From Sphingomonas sp. (GTDB lineage Bacteria > Pseudomonadota > Alphaproteobacteria > Sphingomonadales > Sphingomonadaceae), in contig NZ_JAHBZJ010000012.1 of assembly GCF_019635455.1 (NCBI RefSeq), positions 1 through 64,000 on the forward strand: a stretch of 64,000 nt of DNA, in the 5' to 3' direction. Numbering within the stretch: position 1 is the stretch's first letter; every line of letters starts with the position of its first letter. The notes under the pieces were generated by a model that ran no database searches, was not told the origin of the DNA, and was given only the letters and a program-made list of their open reading frames with translations. Positions 12,330 through 22,473 of this stretch are shown here, in pieces. A program made the translations under genes and the position numbers.

Positions 12330-13565
12330 ATGCAGACAGTTTCGGCGCCTCCCCCGCCCGGTGACGGGCAGATCGGACGCATGCCCATTCCCGGGCATAT
12401 CGACCCCGTCCCCGTTCCGCGCAGCCTGAAGCCGCGCGCCGACGGGCGGATCGACCTGCTGGGCCTGTCGAAGCACGATCTGCGCATGGCGCTGGAGACC
12501 AGCCAGCTCGAACCGAAGCAGGCGAAGCTGCGCGCCAAGCAGCTGTGGCACTGGATCTACAATCGCGGTGTCACCGATTTTTCGCTGATGACCGACATCT
12601 CGAAGGCGATGCAGCCCTGGCTGGCGCAGCGGTTCGTCATCTCCCGCCCCCAGGTGGTCGAGGCACAGGTGTCGCGCGACGGCACCCGCAAATGGCTGCT
12701 CCGGTCGGACGACGGGCAGGATTACGAGATGGTGTTCATTCCCGACGCGGATCGCGGCACGCTGTGCGTGTCGAGCCAGGTCGGCTGCACGCTCAACTGC
12801 CGCTTCTGCCACACCGGCACGATGCGCCTCGTCCGCAATCTGGAGCCGGGCGAGATTGTCGGTCAGGTGATGCTCGCGCGCGACGCGCTGGGCGAATGGC
12901 CCAGCCAGCCCGAGGGGCGGATGCTCACCAACATCGTGATGATGGGGATGGGCGAACCGCTCTATAATTTCGACAATGTCCGCGATTCGCTCAAGATCGT
13001 GATGGACGGCGACGGCCTCGCCCTGTCGAAGCGGCGGATCACCCTGTCGACCAGCGGCGTGGTGCCGATGATGGCGCGCGCCGGCGAAGAGATCGGCGTG
13101 AACCTCGCCGTGTCGCTGCACGCCGTCACCAAGGAGGTGCGCGACGAGATCGTGCCGCTCAACCGCAAGTTCGGGCTTGAGGAACTGCTTCAGGCATGCG
13201 CCGACTATCCCGGCGCGAACAATGCGCGTCGCATCACCTTTGAATATGTGATGCTGCGCGACAAGAACGACAGCGACGACGACGCACGCGAGCTGGTCCG
13301 CCTGATCAAGGCATACAAGCTGCCGGCGAAGGTGAACCTCATCCCCTTCAACCCCTGGCCCGGCGCGCCCTATGAATGTTCGACGCCCGAGCGGATCGCA
13401 CGGTTTCAGGAGATCGTGTTCGGCGCCGGCATCTCGGCCCCGGCACGCACCCCGCGCGGCCGCGACATCGACGCCGCGTGCGGCCAGCTGAAAACCGCGT
13501 CCGAAAAGAAGTCGCGCGCGGAACTGGACCGGCTGGCGGAAGAGAAACAGGCGGCGCTGGGCTGA
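12330..13565 (+). CDS. rlmN: 23S rRNA (adenine2503-C2)/tRNA A37 methyltransferase RlmN
   Basis: A 411-residue radical SAM methyltransferase. The 4Fe-4S motif is CTLNCRFC with C153, C157 and C160, and the mechanistic C-terminal Cys is in [11 protein letters not shown]. The MGMGEPLYN and NLAVSLHA blocks are RlmN/Cfr hallmarks, and the length is near the family norm. The start at 12330 ([10 protein letters not shown]) is chosen over an upstream frame that is not family-like. It modifies A2503 in the peptidyl transferase centre and A37 in some tRNAs. Confidence 0.95.
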   Translation: MQTVSAPPPPGDGQIGRMPIPGHIDPVPVPRSLKPRADGRIDLLGLSKHDLRMALETSQLEPKQAKLRAKQLWHWIYNRGVTDFSLMTDISKAMQPWLAQRFVISRPQVVEAQVSRDGTRKWLLRSDDGQDYEMVFIPDADRGTLCVSSQVGCTLNCRFCHTGTMRLVRNLEPGEIVGQVMLARDALGEWPSQPEGRMLTNIVMMGMGEPLYNFDNVRDSLKIVMDGDGLALSKRRITLSTSGVVPMMARAGEEIGVNLAVSLHAVTKEVRDEIVPLNRKFGLEELLQACADYPGANNARRITFEYVMLRDKNDSDDDARELVRLIKAYKLPAKVNLIPFNPWPGAPYECSTPERIARFQEIVFGAGISAPARTPRGRDIDAACGQLKTASEKKSRAELDRLAEEKQAALG

Positions 13566-13600
13566 TTGCGGCGGTCGATCGCACCAGTTAGCGTCGGGGC

Positions 13601-14491
13601 ATGATCCTCGCTTTGCTGCCATTGCTGCTGACCACGGGCGCCGTTCCCGTGGCGGAGCGCCACGATACCCCGCGCCCGGACGGCACCGCTATCCACTGGT
13701 CGGTCGAGAATGCCGATGGCGCGCCCGCGCGATCGCCGGCGATCCTGGTGATGCAGGGGACGGGGTGCGAGCCGGTGGCGGAAAAGCCCAACCTCGCCCA
13801 TGCCGGACGGCTGCTCGTCCCGGGCGCCCGGACGATCCTGATCGACAAGGTCGGAGCGGAATCATCGACCCCTGGCCCGCGCGTCGAGGGGTGCTCCCAG
13901 ACCTATTGGGACCGCTATACGCTGAGCGGGCGCGTCGAGGACGTGTTGCGAGTGATTGCCGATCTGCGGCGACAGGCGTGGTGGAACGGCCGGATCGTGA
14001 TCTTTGGCGGGTCGGAAGGGGGCGCCGTCGCCGCGCTCGTCGCGCCGCTGATCCCGGAAACGGCGGCGGTCGTCATCCTCTCGTCGGGCGCTGGCGTGCC
14101 GGTGGGTGACCTCATCCGCGCGGCGGTGCCGCCGGACATGGCGGCGCAGGCGCCCGCGATTTTCGCCGCCGCACGGGCGCGACCGACCGGTCAGGAACGC
14201 TGGGCGGGCCTCAGCTACCGATGGTGGGCGGACGCCATGGACGTGGTGCCGGCGCGCAGTCTGGCCCGGTCACCGGCGCCCGTCCTGTTGATCCACGGCG
14301 CGCGCGATCAATCCTCGCCGGTGGCCACCGCGCGCGCCGGCCGGGACCTGCTGCTGGCGGCTGGCAAGGCGGATACCGACTATCGCGAATATGCGGATTA
14401 CGACCATTTCATGTGCGACCGCGCCGGCGGCGCGCATATGGATTCGGTGTTGCAGGACGCCGCCCGCTGGATCGCGCCGCATCTGCGCTGA
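13601..14491 (+). CDS. Exported alpha/beta hydrolase
   Basis: A 296-residue protein with an N-terminal hydrophobic signal (MILALLPLLLTTGAVPVA). The serine hydrolase triad is visible: the nucleophile elbow GGSEGG, the Asp in LLIHGARDQSSP, and the His in DYDHFMCD. A conserved-looking CEPVAEKPN and CSQTYWDRY pair may form a disulfide. It is probably a periplasmic esterase or peptidase-like hydrolase; the substrate is unknown. It converges on the PhzF gene, and both 3' ends form the large inverted repeat at 14478-14526. Confidence 0.8.
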   Translation: MILALLPLLLTTGAVPVAERHDTPRPDGTAIHWSVENADGAPARSPAILVMQGTGCEPVAEKPNLAHAGRLLVPGARTILIDKVGAESSTPGPRVEGCSQTYWDRYTLSGRVEDVLRVIADLRRQAWWNGRIVIFGGSEGGAVAALVAPLIPETAAVVILSSGAGVPVGDLIRAAVPPDMAAQAPAIFAAARARPTGQERWAGLSYRWWADAMDVVPARSLARSPAPVLLIHGARDQSSPVATARAGRDLLLAAGKADTDYREYADYDHFMCDRAGGAHMDSVLQDAARWIAPHLR

Positions 14492-14526
14492 TCGCGGGGC
14501 TCGACGCCCGGATCAGCGCAGATGCG
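14478..14526. terminator. Large inverted repeat spanning two convergent stop codons
   Basis: CGCATCTGCGCTGATC (14478-14493) and GATCAGCGCAGATGCG (14511-14526) are perfect 16-bp arms with a 17-base loop that can itself pair CGGG with CCCG. Each arm contains the last codons and the stop of one gene, so the stem forms in both transcripts. There is no T-tract. It may act as a two-way terminator or 3'-end protector. Confidence 0.5.
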
Positions 14527-15349
14527 CACCCGCCGCGACCGTCGCGGTGCGGCCGCCGATCCACACATCGCCATTCGCGTCGATGCGGGCATCGATCAGG
14601 CCGTCGTGGCCGGTCGCACGGCCCTGCGCAGCGCGATAGGCGCCCGTCGCAAGGCCGCTGGCGAACAGATATTGCGCGGCGGCGGCGTTGAGGCTGCCGG
14701 TCACCGGATCCTCCACCATGCGTCCGCGATCGTCGGTGAAGAACACCCGCAGTTCGAACGCCAGCGCGCCGCCGGCGGGGCAGGGCGCGATCAGGCCGAT
14801 ATTCGTGCCGGCCGGCGCGCGGGCGGGCGGATCGATCGCCATCAGCGCCTCCACCGAATGCAGCCGCAGCAGCTGCCACCCCGGGCCGTTGTCGGCATGG
14901 ACGGCATCGGCGATCGCCTCGACCGGCACTCCCACGCGGCGCGCTGCCTCATCCCGTTCCGCCGTGCTCAACGCGCCCGATCGCACCAGCGGCGGGGCGC
15001 GAAAGGCGAGCCGGTCGCCCGCGCGCGACAGTTCGACCAGTCCCGCGCCGCATTGCTGGACGATCCGCCGGGGATCACGGGGCCTGCCCCCGGCGGCGAG
15101 CCAGGCATGGCAGGTGCCGAGCGTGGGATGGCCGGCAAAGGGCAGTTCGCCGGCCGGATAGAAGATGCGGACGCGATAATCGGCCCCGGGATCGGTGGCG
15201 GGGACGAGAAAGGTAGTCTCTGAAAAACCGATCCAGCGGGTGAGCGCCAGCATCGCATCGGCGTCCATCGCCCCGGCGTCATGCACGACCGCCAGCGGAT
15301 TGCCGCTATTGCCCGTCGCCCCGAACACATCGACCAGATCCAGCCTCAC
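14513..15349 (-). CDS. PhzF family isomerase-like protein
   Basis: A 278-residue member of the PhzF/diaminopimelate-epimerase fold family. Motifs include DVFGATGNSGNPLAVV near the start, the catalytic Glu in GFSETTFLV, PFAGHPTLGTCHAW, and EDPVTGSLNAAAAQYL in the C-terminal half. The start is a GTG at 15349 with GGAGG six bases upstream (MRLDLVDVFG); longer in-frame sequence upstream is not family-like. PhzF itself isomerises a phenazine precursor, but no phenazine genes are nearby, so the substrate is unknown. Confidence 0.88.
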   Translation of the reverse strand: MRLDLVDVFGATGNSGNPLAVVHDAGAMDADAMLALTRWIGFSETTFLVPATDPGADYRVRIFYPAGELPFAGHPTLGTCHAWLAAGGRPRDPRRIVQQCGAGLVELSRAGDRLAFRAPPLVRSGALSTAERDEAARRVGVPVEAIADAVHADNGPGWQLLRLHSVEALMAIDPPARAPAGTNIGLIAPCPAGGALAFELRVFFTDDRGRMVEDPVTGSLNAAAAQYLFASGLATGAYRAAQGRATGHDGLIDARIDANGDVWIGGRTATVAAGAHLR

Positions 15350-15414
15350 GCCGCGCCTCCCCTGCTGTACGAAGCGGCCTTGTCGTGGCGGTGCGTCCGG
15401 CGCAAGAGGCGCGG

Positions 15415-16170
15415 ATGGATTGGGGGCAGCTTCTTCTGGCCGCGGGCGCGGGCCTGGTCGGCGGGACGATGAACGCGCTGGCGGGGGGCGGTTCGTTCGC
15501 GACGCTGCCGGCGCTGATCGCGCTGGGCCTGCCGGCGAACATCGCCAACGCCACCTCGAACTTCGCGCTGCTGCCCGGCGCCGGGGCGAGCGCATGGGGC
15601 TTTCGCGACGAACTGGCGCCGGTCGCAGGACTTTCGGTCTGGTTGCTGGCGGGCATCACCTTCGTCGCCGGGCTGGCGGGCAGCATGCTGCTCGTCCTGA
15701 CGCCCAGCGACATGTTCGACGTCATCATTCCCTGGCTGCTGCTGTTCGCGCTCGCGGTGATGCTGTTCGGCAGGCGCGCCGCCGACTGGCTGCACGCGCG
15801 CGTGACGATCGGGCGCCGCTCGCTGATCGGGGCGCAGTCGCTGCTCGGCGTCTATGGCGGATATTTCGGTGGCGGGGTCGGGCTGATGACCACGGCGATC
15901 TACGGGCTGCTGGCCAACATCCAGCCGCGCGAGCTGTTCGCCGTCCGCACGCTCATGCTGGCGATCGCCAATCTGGCCGCTGCGATCGTGTTCGTCGCGT
16001 TCGCGATGGTCGATTGGCGCGCATGTCTGCCGATGCTCGCCGGGGCGGCGATCGGCGGCTGGGCGGGCGCGATCGTCGGAAAGCGCATGTCGCCCGCGCT
16101 GGTGCGGGCTTGGACGTTGCTGGTGACGGCGGGAACCACGCTGGTCTTCTTCCTGCGCGCCTATGGCTGA
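15415..16170 (+). CDS. TauE/SafE (TSUP) family membrane permease
   Basis: A 251-residue polytopic protein with about eight hydrophobic segments. The TSUP pattern is clear: GLVGGTMNALAGGGSFATLP in the first half and the repeated GVYGGYFGGGVGLMTTAIYG in the second. The family moves sulfite, sulfoacetate or other organosulfonates and C2 compounds across the inner membrane. The start at 15415 has AGAGG upstream; a GTG at 15385 in frame would add ten non-family residues. It is close to, and divergent from, the PhzF gene. Confidence 0.88.
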   Translation: MDWGQLLLAAGAGLVGGTMNALAGGGSFATLPALIALGLPANIANATSNFALLPGAGASAWGFRDELAPVAGLSVWLLAGITFVAGLAGSMLLVLTPSDMFDVIIPWLLLFALAVMLFGRRAADWLHARVTIGRRSLIGAQSLLGVYGGYFGGGVGLMTTAIYGLLANIQPRELFAVRTLMLAIANLAAAIVFVAFAMVDWRACLPMLAGAAIGGWAGAIVGKRMSPALVRAWTLLVTAGTTLVFFLRAYG

Positions 16171-16234
16171 TCGCGCCCTATCCATCGCGCGATCCGCGCA
16201 TTAGGCTGGCCGCGAACCCCGGGAGGAGCTCCCA

Positions 16235-16975
16235 GTGACCGAAGCTGCCGATGGCGACGATAGCGCGCCGCCCGAAACGATCGATCGCCACGCGTTGCCG
16301 ACCCGCATCTGGCATTGGGTGAACGCGCTTTGCGTGATCATCCTGCTGGGCAGCGGGCTGATGATCCTCAACGCGCACGGACAGCTGTATTGGGGCGAAT
16401 ATGGCGCGAATTTCGACCGGCCCTGGTTCAAGCTGATCTGGCTGTTCGACAGCGGGCGGGTGCCGGGATGGCTGACCATCCCGTCCAATTACAATCTCGC
16501 CCTGGCCCGCCGCTGGCACCTCAGCTTCGCGCTGGTGCTCGGATTTGGCCTGCTCGCCTTCATGGTCATCAGCCTGATCAACCGGCATTTCCAGCGCGAT
16601 CTGCGCGTCCGCGCAAAGGAACTGGCACCCGCGCATCTGATCGCCGACGCAAAGGCGCATGCGCGGTTCGAATTTCACGATGCGAACGATCCGCGCGCCT
16701 ATAATGTCTTTCAGAAACTGGCCTATGTCGCGGTCATCTTCATCCTGATCCCGCTGGTGATCCTGACCGGGCTCACCATGTCGCCGGGGATGGACGCGGC
16801 CTGGCCGTGGCTGCTCGATCTGTTCGGCGGGCGGCAGAGCGCGCGCTCGCTCCATTTCATCGCGGCGGTGGCGCTGGCGGCGTTCATCGTCGTGCATCTG
16901 GCGCTGGTGATCCTGGCCGGCCCGGTCAACGAGGTGCGATCGATGATCACTGGCCGGTGGAGGGTCCCAGAATGA
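16235..16975 (+). CDS. Cytochrome b561-type membrane subunit
   Basis: A 246-residue diheme-type membrane cytochrome b. Four to five hydrophobic segments carry candidate heme His residues in RIWHWVNALC, RRWHLSFALV, RSLHFIAAVA and FIVVHLALVI. The GTG start at 16235 is set by GGGAGGAG at 16221-16228. Its stop overlaps the ATG of the next gene by 4 bp, so it is most likely the electron-transfer partner of that molybdopterin oxidoreductase, feeding quinol electrons to the periplasm. Confidence 0.85.
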   Translation: MTEAADGDDSAPPETIDRHALPTRIWHWVNALCVIILLGSGLMILNAHGQLYWGEYGANFDRPWFKLIWLFDSGRVPGWLTIPSNYNLALARRWHLSFALVLGFGLLAFMVISLINRHFQRDLRVRAKELAPAHLIADAKAHARFEFHDANDPRAYNVFQKLAYVAVIFILIPLVILTGLTMSPGMDAAWPWLLDLFGGRQSARSLHFIAAVALAAFIVVHLALVILAGPVNEVRSMITGRWRVPE

Positions 16976-17721
16976 GCCTGATCACCCGACGCGGACTGCT
17001 CCTCACCGGCGCTGGTGGCCTGCTCGCCGGGTGCGACGCCGTCGGCAGCAGCGAGGCGGGGCGCGACTGGCTGTTCAAGGCGGAGGCGGTGCATCGCAGC
17101 CTTCAGCGCGCGATCATGGACCGCAACGCGCTCGCCCGCGAATTTTCGGCGGCGGACATGTCGCCACGCTTTCGTTCCAACGGCACGCGCAATCCCGACA
17201 CGCCCGAATATCGGGCGCTGGCGATGAACCGGTTCGCCGACTGGCGGCTGGTGGTCGATGGGCTGGTCGCCCGGCCGCTGCGCCTGTCGCTCGCCGATCT
17301 GCGCGCCATGCCGCAGCGGGCGCAGATCACCCGCCACGATTGCGTCGAGGGATGGAGCGCGATCGGCAAGTGGCAGGGGCCGCGCCTCTCCACCGTGCTC
17401 GACGCGGCCGGCATGCGCGATTCGGCGCGCTATCTGGTGTTCCACTGCGCCGACAGCCTGCGCGGCGGCGCCTATTATGAATCGATCGATCTGATCGATG
17501 CGCTGCATCCCCAGACCATCCTCGCCTGGGCGATGAACGACCGCATCCTGCCGGTCGCCAACGGTGCGCCGGTGCGGCTGCGCGCGGAACGGCATCTGGG
17601 CTATAAACAGGCCAAGTACATCATGCGGATCGAGGCGGCGGCGTCGTTGGGCGCGATCGGCCGGGGCAAGGGCGGCTATTGGGAGGACGTCGCGGGATAT
17701 GAATGGTATGCCGGCATCTGA
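16972..17721 (+). CDS. Molybdopterin-dependent oxidoreductase, sulfite oxidase/MsrP-like
   Basis: A 249-residue protein with an N-terminal twin-arginine segment followed by a lipobox-like LLAGC (TRRGLLLTGAGGLLAGC), so it may be a Tat-exported, possibly lipidated, periplasmic enzyme. The molybdenum-ligand Cys is in TRHDCVEGWSAIGKW, the fold signature of the sulfite oxidase family. It overlaps the cytochrome b gene (ATGA). The pair resembles MsrP/MsrQ, which repairs oxidised methionine in the envelope, although the cytochrome is not a close MsrQ. The exact substrate is inferred. Confidence 0.85.
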   Translation: MSLITRRGLLLTGAGGLLAGCDAVGSSEAGRDWLFKAEAVHRSLQRAIMDRNALAREFSAADMSPRFRSNGTRNPDTPEYRALAMNRFADWRLVVDGLVARPLRLSLADLRAMPQRAQITRHDCVEGWSAIGKWQGPRLSTVLDAAGMRDSARYLVFHCADSLRGGAYYESIDLIDALHPQTILAWAMNDRILPVANGAPVRLRAERHLGYKQAKYIMRIEAAASLGAIGRGKGGYWEDVAGYEWYAGI

Positions 17722-17773
17722 CGGTACCGATTCCGCGCTTGCGAAGCGACCATGAGGCGTTAGCAACGACCGG

Positions 17774-19000
17774 ATGGCGCTGATCGATCATTTCTTCGCA
17801 CGGGCGGTGAAGCGTGGCGAGCTGACCGTGATCCACCATGACGGTTCGGCGCGAAGTTTCGGCGCCGCCGACCCCGACATTCCACCGGTCACCATCCGTT
17901 TCACCCGACCGTCGGTCGCGCGGCGCATCCTGACCGATCCGGCACTGGGCGCGGCGGAGGGCTGGATGGATGGCGGCATCGTGATCGAACGGGGCGACAT
18001 TCTGGCGCTGCTCCACCTCGTCACCGCGAACAACAAATGGGAAGACGCGACCGGCAACCTCAACCCCGGCGCATTCAAGCGCAGTTTCGACAATGTCCGC
18101 TTCCGGCTCGACCGGATCAACATGGCCCGGCGATCGAAGCGCAACGTCGCGCACCATTACGACCTGTCGGATCGGCTCTACGACCTGTTTCTCGACGCCG
18201 ATCGCCAATATTCCATGGCCTATTTCACCGATCCGTCGAACACGCTGGAACAGGCGCAGCTCGACAAGAAGGCGCATATCGCGGCCAAGCTCGCGCTCGC
18301 GCCGGGGATGAAGGTGATCGATATCGGCTGCGGATGGGGTGGCATGGCGCTGTACCTCCACGAAAAGACCGGCGCGGAGGTGCTGGGCATCACCCTGTCG
18401 GAGGAGCAGCTGAAGGTCGCCCGCCGCCGCGCGGACGCGGCGGGGGTCGCCGACAAGGTGAGGTTCGAACTGATCGACTATCGCCATGTCACCGGCCAGT
18501 TCGACCGGATCGTGTCGGTCGGCATGTTCGAGCATGTCGGCACCGCGCATTACCGCACCTTCTTCCGCAAGTGCCGCGAACTGATGACCGACGACGGCGT
18601 GATGCTGCTGCACACGATCGGCCGCGCGGGCGCGCCGGGTGTCACCGACGCGTTCACCGCGAAATATATCTTTCCCGGCGGCTACATCCCCGCCCTGTCG
18701 GAAATCCTGCGCGCGCATGAAGGGCTGCGCTTCTTCCTCACCGATGTCGAGGTGCTGCGGCTCCATTATGCCTATACGCTCCAGGCATGGTACGACCGCG
18801 TGGTCGCGGCGAGGGACCAGGTCGTCGCGCTGTACGACGATCGCTTCTACCGGATGTGGACCTATTATCTCGCCGGATCGCTGGTCAGCTTCCGCAATGG
18901 CGGTCTGGTCAATTACCAGCTGCAATATTCACGTTCGCGCACCGCATTGCCGATCACTCGCGACTATATGGCGCGGGCGGAGGCGAAGCTGCGCGGCTGA
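17774..19000 (+). CDS. cfa: Cyclopropane-fatty-acyl-phospholipid synthase
   Basis: A 408-residue SAM-dependent enzyme that adds a methylene bridge to unsaturated phospholipid acyl chains. The N-terminal lipid-binding domain (EGWMDGGIVIERGDILALL) is followed by HYDLSDRLYDLFLD, the SAM motif VIDIGCGWGGMALYLHE, and the family blocks VGMFEHVG and YIFPGGYIP. The length is standard. It ends 3 bp from the convergent EF-hand gene. Confidence 0.94.
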   Translation: MALIDHFFARAVKRGELTVIHHDGSARSFGAADPDIPPVTIRFTRPSVARRILTDPALGAAEGWMDGGIVIERGDILALLHLVTANNKWEDATGNLNPGAFKRSFDNVRFRLDRINMARRSKRNVAHHYDLSDRLYDLFLDADRQYSMAYFTDPSNTLEQAQLDKKAHIAAKLALAPGMKVIDIGCGWGGMALYLHEKTGAEVLGITLSEEQLKVARRRADAAGVADKVRFELIDYRHVTGQFDRIVSVGMFEHVGTAHYRTFFRKCRELMTDDGVMLLHTIGRAGAPGVTDAFTAKYIFPGGYIPALSEILRAHEGLRFFLTDVEVLRLHYAYTLQAWYDRVVAARDQVVALYDDRFYRMWTYYLAGSLVSFRNGGLVNYQLQYSRSRTALPITRDYMARAEAKLRG

Positions 19001-19003
19001 CGC

Positions 19004-19381
19004 CTATTGCGCCGGCGTCTGCACCCGGTCCGCGGCGAGCCAGGCGGCGAGTTCAGCCTTAGTGATCCTGCCGTCGCCGTCCTTGTCCACCGCGGCGAAC
19101 CACGCGTCGGCCTTTGCCCAGTCGCGTTGCGGCGACCGCACCTCGGGGCGCGGGTCGCCCGCCTTTTTCGCCTGCCGCGAGGCGGCGTAGGTGGCGTCGG
19201 CGCTCGCCTCGAAATCGAAACGGGCGCGAACCTCGTCGCGCTCCACCGTCCCGTCCTCGTTCAGGTCGAGGTCGGCAAACCGCTCGGCGGCACGGCGCTC
19301 CGCTTCGGCCTGGGGGAGGGGGCCGGGCGCGACGCCCAGCGCGGGCTGGGCCTGAAGGGCGAGTGTCAGCAACAGAATCAT
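19004..19381 (-). CDS. Exported EF-hand calcium-binding protein
   Basis: A 125-residue protein with a short signal peptide (MILLLTLALQAQPALG) and two EF-hand loops, DLNEDGTVERDE at 39-50 and DKDGDGRITKAE at 99-110. It is probably periplasmic and calcium binding. The ATG at 19381 is preferred because it begins the signal peptide; a GTG at 19402 in frame is an alternative. It converges with the cyclopropane synthase gene. Confidence 0.85.
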   Translation of the reverse strand: MILLLTLALQAQPALGVAPGPLPQAEAERRAAERFADLDLNEDGTVERDEVRARFDFEASADATYAASRQAKKAGDPRPEVRSPQRDWAKADAWFAAVDKDGDGRITKAELAAWLAADRVQTPAQ

Positions 19382-19424
19382 ATCCTCAGCATAGCTCCGC
19401 ACAGCTGACTGGCAATTGAACCGA

Positions 19425-19847
19425 TCAGCCGCGCCGCGCCCAGGCGTCGGCGATCATCGACCGCAGCACGCCGACGTCCACATCCGCCAGCCTCCTGACA
19501 TAGAGGCACCCCTTGCCCGTCCGGTGCCTGCCCAGCCGTTCCAGCGCCTCATCAAGCGCCAGGCCGTACAGCACCTGCTCCGCCTTGCGCGGGGAAAAGC
19601 CGATGCGACAGATTTCGCCCTCGCGTCCGCTTTCATAGCGATAGCGGTGGACGCCGAACCCGATGATGCTCGGCCCCCACATGCGCGGCGCCTCGCCGCT
19701 CACCTCGGCCATCATCGCACAGATCGCCCTTGCGTCCTCACGGCGGACCGCGTCAGGCACCGCATCGACGAACGCGCTGACGCTCACCTCGGTCGCGCCG
19801 GTCTTGTTCTGCGCCGCCTTGTTCTGTGCAGCCTTGTTCTGCGTCAA
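19425..19847 (-). CDS. DUF1801 domain protein with N-terminal QNKAA repeats
   Basis: A 140-residue protein. The core (ICAMMAEVSGEAPRMWGPSI, IGFGVHRYRYESGREGE, IGFSPRKAEQVLYGL) is DUF1801, an uncharacterised YdhG-like fold. The N-terminus is TQNKAAQNKAAQNKTGATE, encoded by three copies of a 15-bp repeat (about 19804-19846). The apparent first codon is TTG at 19847, so the true start may be lower, for example a GTG just after the repeats. It is divergent from the MATE gene. Confidence 0.78.
   Translation of the reverse strand: MTQNKAAQNKAAQNKTGATEVSVSAFVDAVPDAVRREDARAICAMMAEVSGEAPRMWGPSIIGFGVHRYRYESGREGEICRIGFSPRKAEQVLYGLALDEALERLGRHRTGKGCLYVRRLADVDVGVLRSMIADAWARRG
19804..19846. repeat. 15-bp tandem repeat encoding QNKAA units
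   Basis: A unit close to GCCTTGTTCTGCGCC recurs about three times at the 5' end of the DUF1801 gene. It is in frame, so copy number changes would add or remove five residues. It may be a slippage site. Confidence 0.6.
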
Positions 19848-19893
19848 TGCCGCCCCGCTGGATTTTCACCCAGATTAGCCGCAGGAGCGCCGC

Positions 19894-21222
19894 GTGCAAC
19901 GCCCGCTCCTCACCCGCCGGTCGGTCTTCGCCCAGGCTTGGCCGATCATGCTCGGCCAGACGACCGTGCCGCTGGTCGGGCTGGTCGATACCGCCGTCAT
20001 CGGATGGACCGGCGATGCCGCCGCGCTGGCCGGCGTCGCGCTGGGCGCCGCGGTGATCGGCTTCATCTTCTGGGCGTTCGGGTTCCTGCGCATGGGCATG
20101 ACCGGCCTGACCGCCCAGGCGCAGGGACGCGGTGAGCGGGGTGAGGTCGATGCGCTGCTGGTGCGTGGCCTGGTGGCCGGCATCGCGATCGGATCGGCGC
20201 TCGTCGTGGCGCAGATCGTGCTCGTCCCGCTGGCGCTCGGCCTGCTCGCCGGGGGCGGCAGCCTGGACGCGGCGGCGGAGGATTTCGTGCGCGCGCGGTT
20301 TCTGGGCGCGCCGGCGGCGCTCGGCTTCTACGCGATCAACGGGTGGCTGCTCGGCCTGGGCCGCACGCGCGCGACGCTGATGCTTCAGATCGCGATGAAC
20401 CTGGCCAATGCGGCGCTCGACATCTGGTTCGTCCACGGGATGGGAATGGGCGCGCGCGGCGTTGGCCTCGGCACCGCGATCGCCGAATGGATCGCGCTGC
20501 TGCTGGGCATCGCGATGGTCGCCCGCATCGCGGGGATCGACGCGCTGCTGCATCAGCGCGGCGGCCTGTTCGTGCGGGATGCCTGGGCCAGGCTGTTCGC
20601 GGTCAACGCCGACATCATGATGCGCACCGTCGCGCTGCTCACGCTGTTCCTGTGGCTCGCCAATGCCGGCGCGCGACTCGGCGCGGTCCAGCTCGCCGCG
20701 AATCATGTGCTGATGCAGCTGGTCAGCATCTTTGCGTTCGTGCTCGACGGATTCGCCTTCACCGCCGAATCGCGGGTCGGACTCGCGATCGGGGGCGGAT
20801 CGCGTGCCGATCTGCGCCGGGCGATCCGGCTCACCGGCGAATTCTCGCTGGGCTTCGGGCTGCTCGCGACGCTCGCCTCGTTCTGGCTGGGCGGCACGTT
20901 GATCGATCTGCTGAGCGCGAACGAAGCGGTCCGGGCGGCGGCGCGGACGGTGCTGCCGCTCGCGGCGCTGGCGGCCACGGTCGGGGTTCCCGCCTGGCTG
21001 CTGGACGGCGTGTTCATCGGCGCGACGCAGGGGCGGGCGCTGCGCAACGCGGCGATGCTGGCGACCGCGCTCTACATCCTCACCGATCTGTCGCTGCGCC
21101 CGTTCGGCGCGGCCGGCCTGTGGATCGCGCTGCTCGCCAGCTATGTCTATCGGGCGGGCCTGCTGGCACTCCATCTGCCGCGACTGTTCGCCACGGTTGC
21201 CGAAGCGCCCGCGCGGTCCTAG
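19894..21222 (+). CDS. MATE family efflux transporter (DinF-like)
   Basis: A 442-residue membrane protein with about twelve hydrophobic segments. The first block, QAWPIMLGQTTVPLVGLVD, and the pseudo-repeat in the second half fit the MATE antiporter fold; FWAFGFLRMGMTGLTAQAQG is typical of the DinF branch. These proteins export organic cations or drugs using sodium or proton gradients. The GTG start at 19894 has AGGAG seven bases upstream. It precedes argG by 33 bases with no obvious functional link. Confidence 0.9.
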   Translation: MQRPLLTRRSVFAQAWPIMLGQTTVPLVGLVDTAVIGWTGDAAALAGVALGAAVIGFIFWAFGFLRMGMTGLTAQAQGRGERGEVDALLVRGLVAGIAIGSALVVAQIVLVPLALGLLAGGGSLDAAAEDFVRARFLGAPAALGFYAINGWLLGLGRTRATLMLQIAMNLANAALDIWFVHGMGMGARGVGLGTAIAEWIALLLGIAMVARIAGIDALLHQRGGLFVRDAWARLFAVNADIMMRTVALLTLFLWLANAGARLGAVQLAANHVLMQLVSIFAFVLDGFAFTAESRVGLAIGGGSRADLRRAIRLTGEFSLGFGLLATLASFWLGGTLIDLLSANEAVRAAARTVLPLAALAATVGVPAWLLDGVFIGATQGRALRNAAMLATALYILTDLSLRPFGAAGLWIALLASYVYRAGLLALHLPRLFATVAEAPARS

Positions 21223-21255
21223 AGGCCGCACCGACTTTTGACTGGAGCAGACGAC

Positions 21256-22469
<1,214 letters not shown>

Positions 22470-22473
<4 letters not shown>

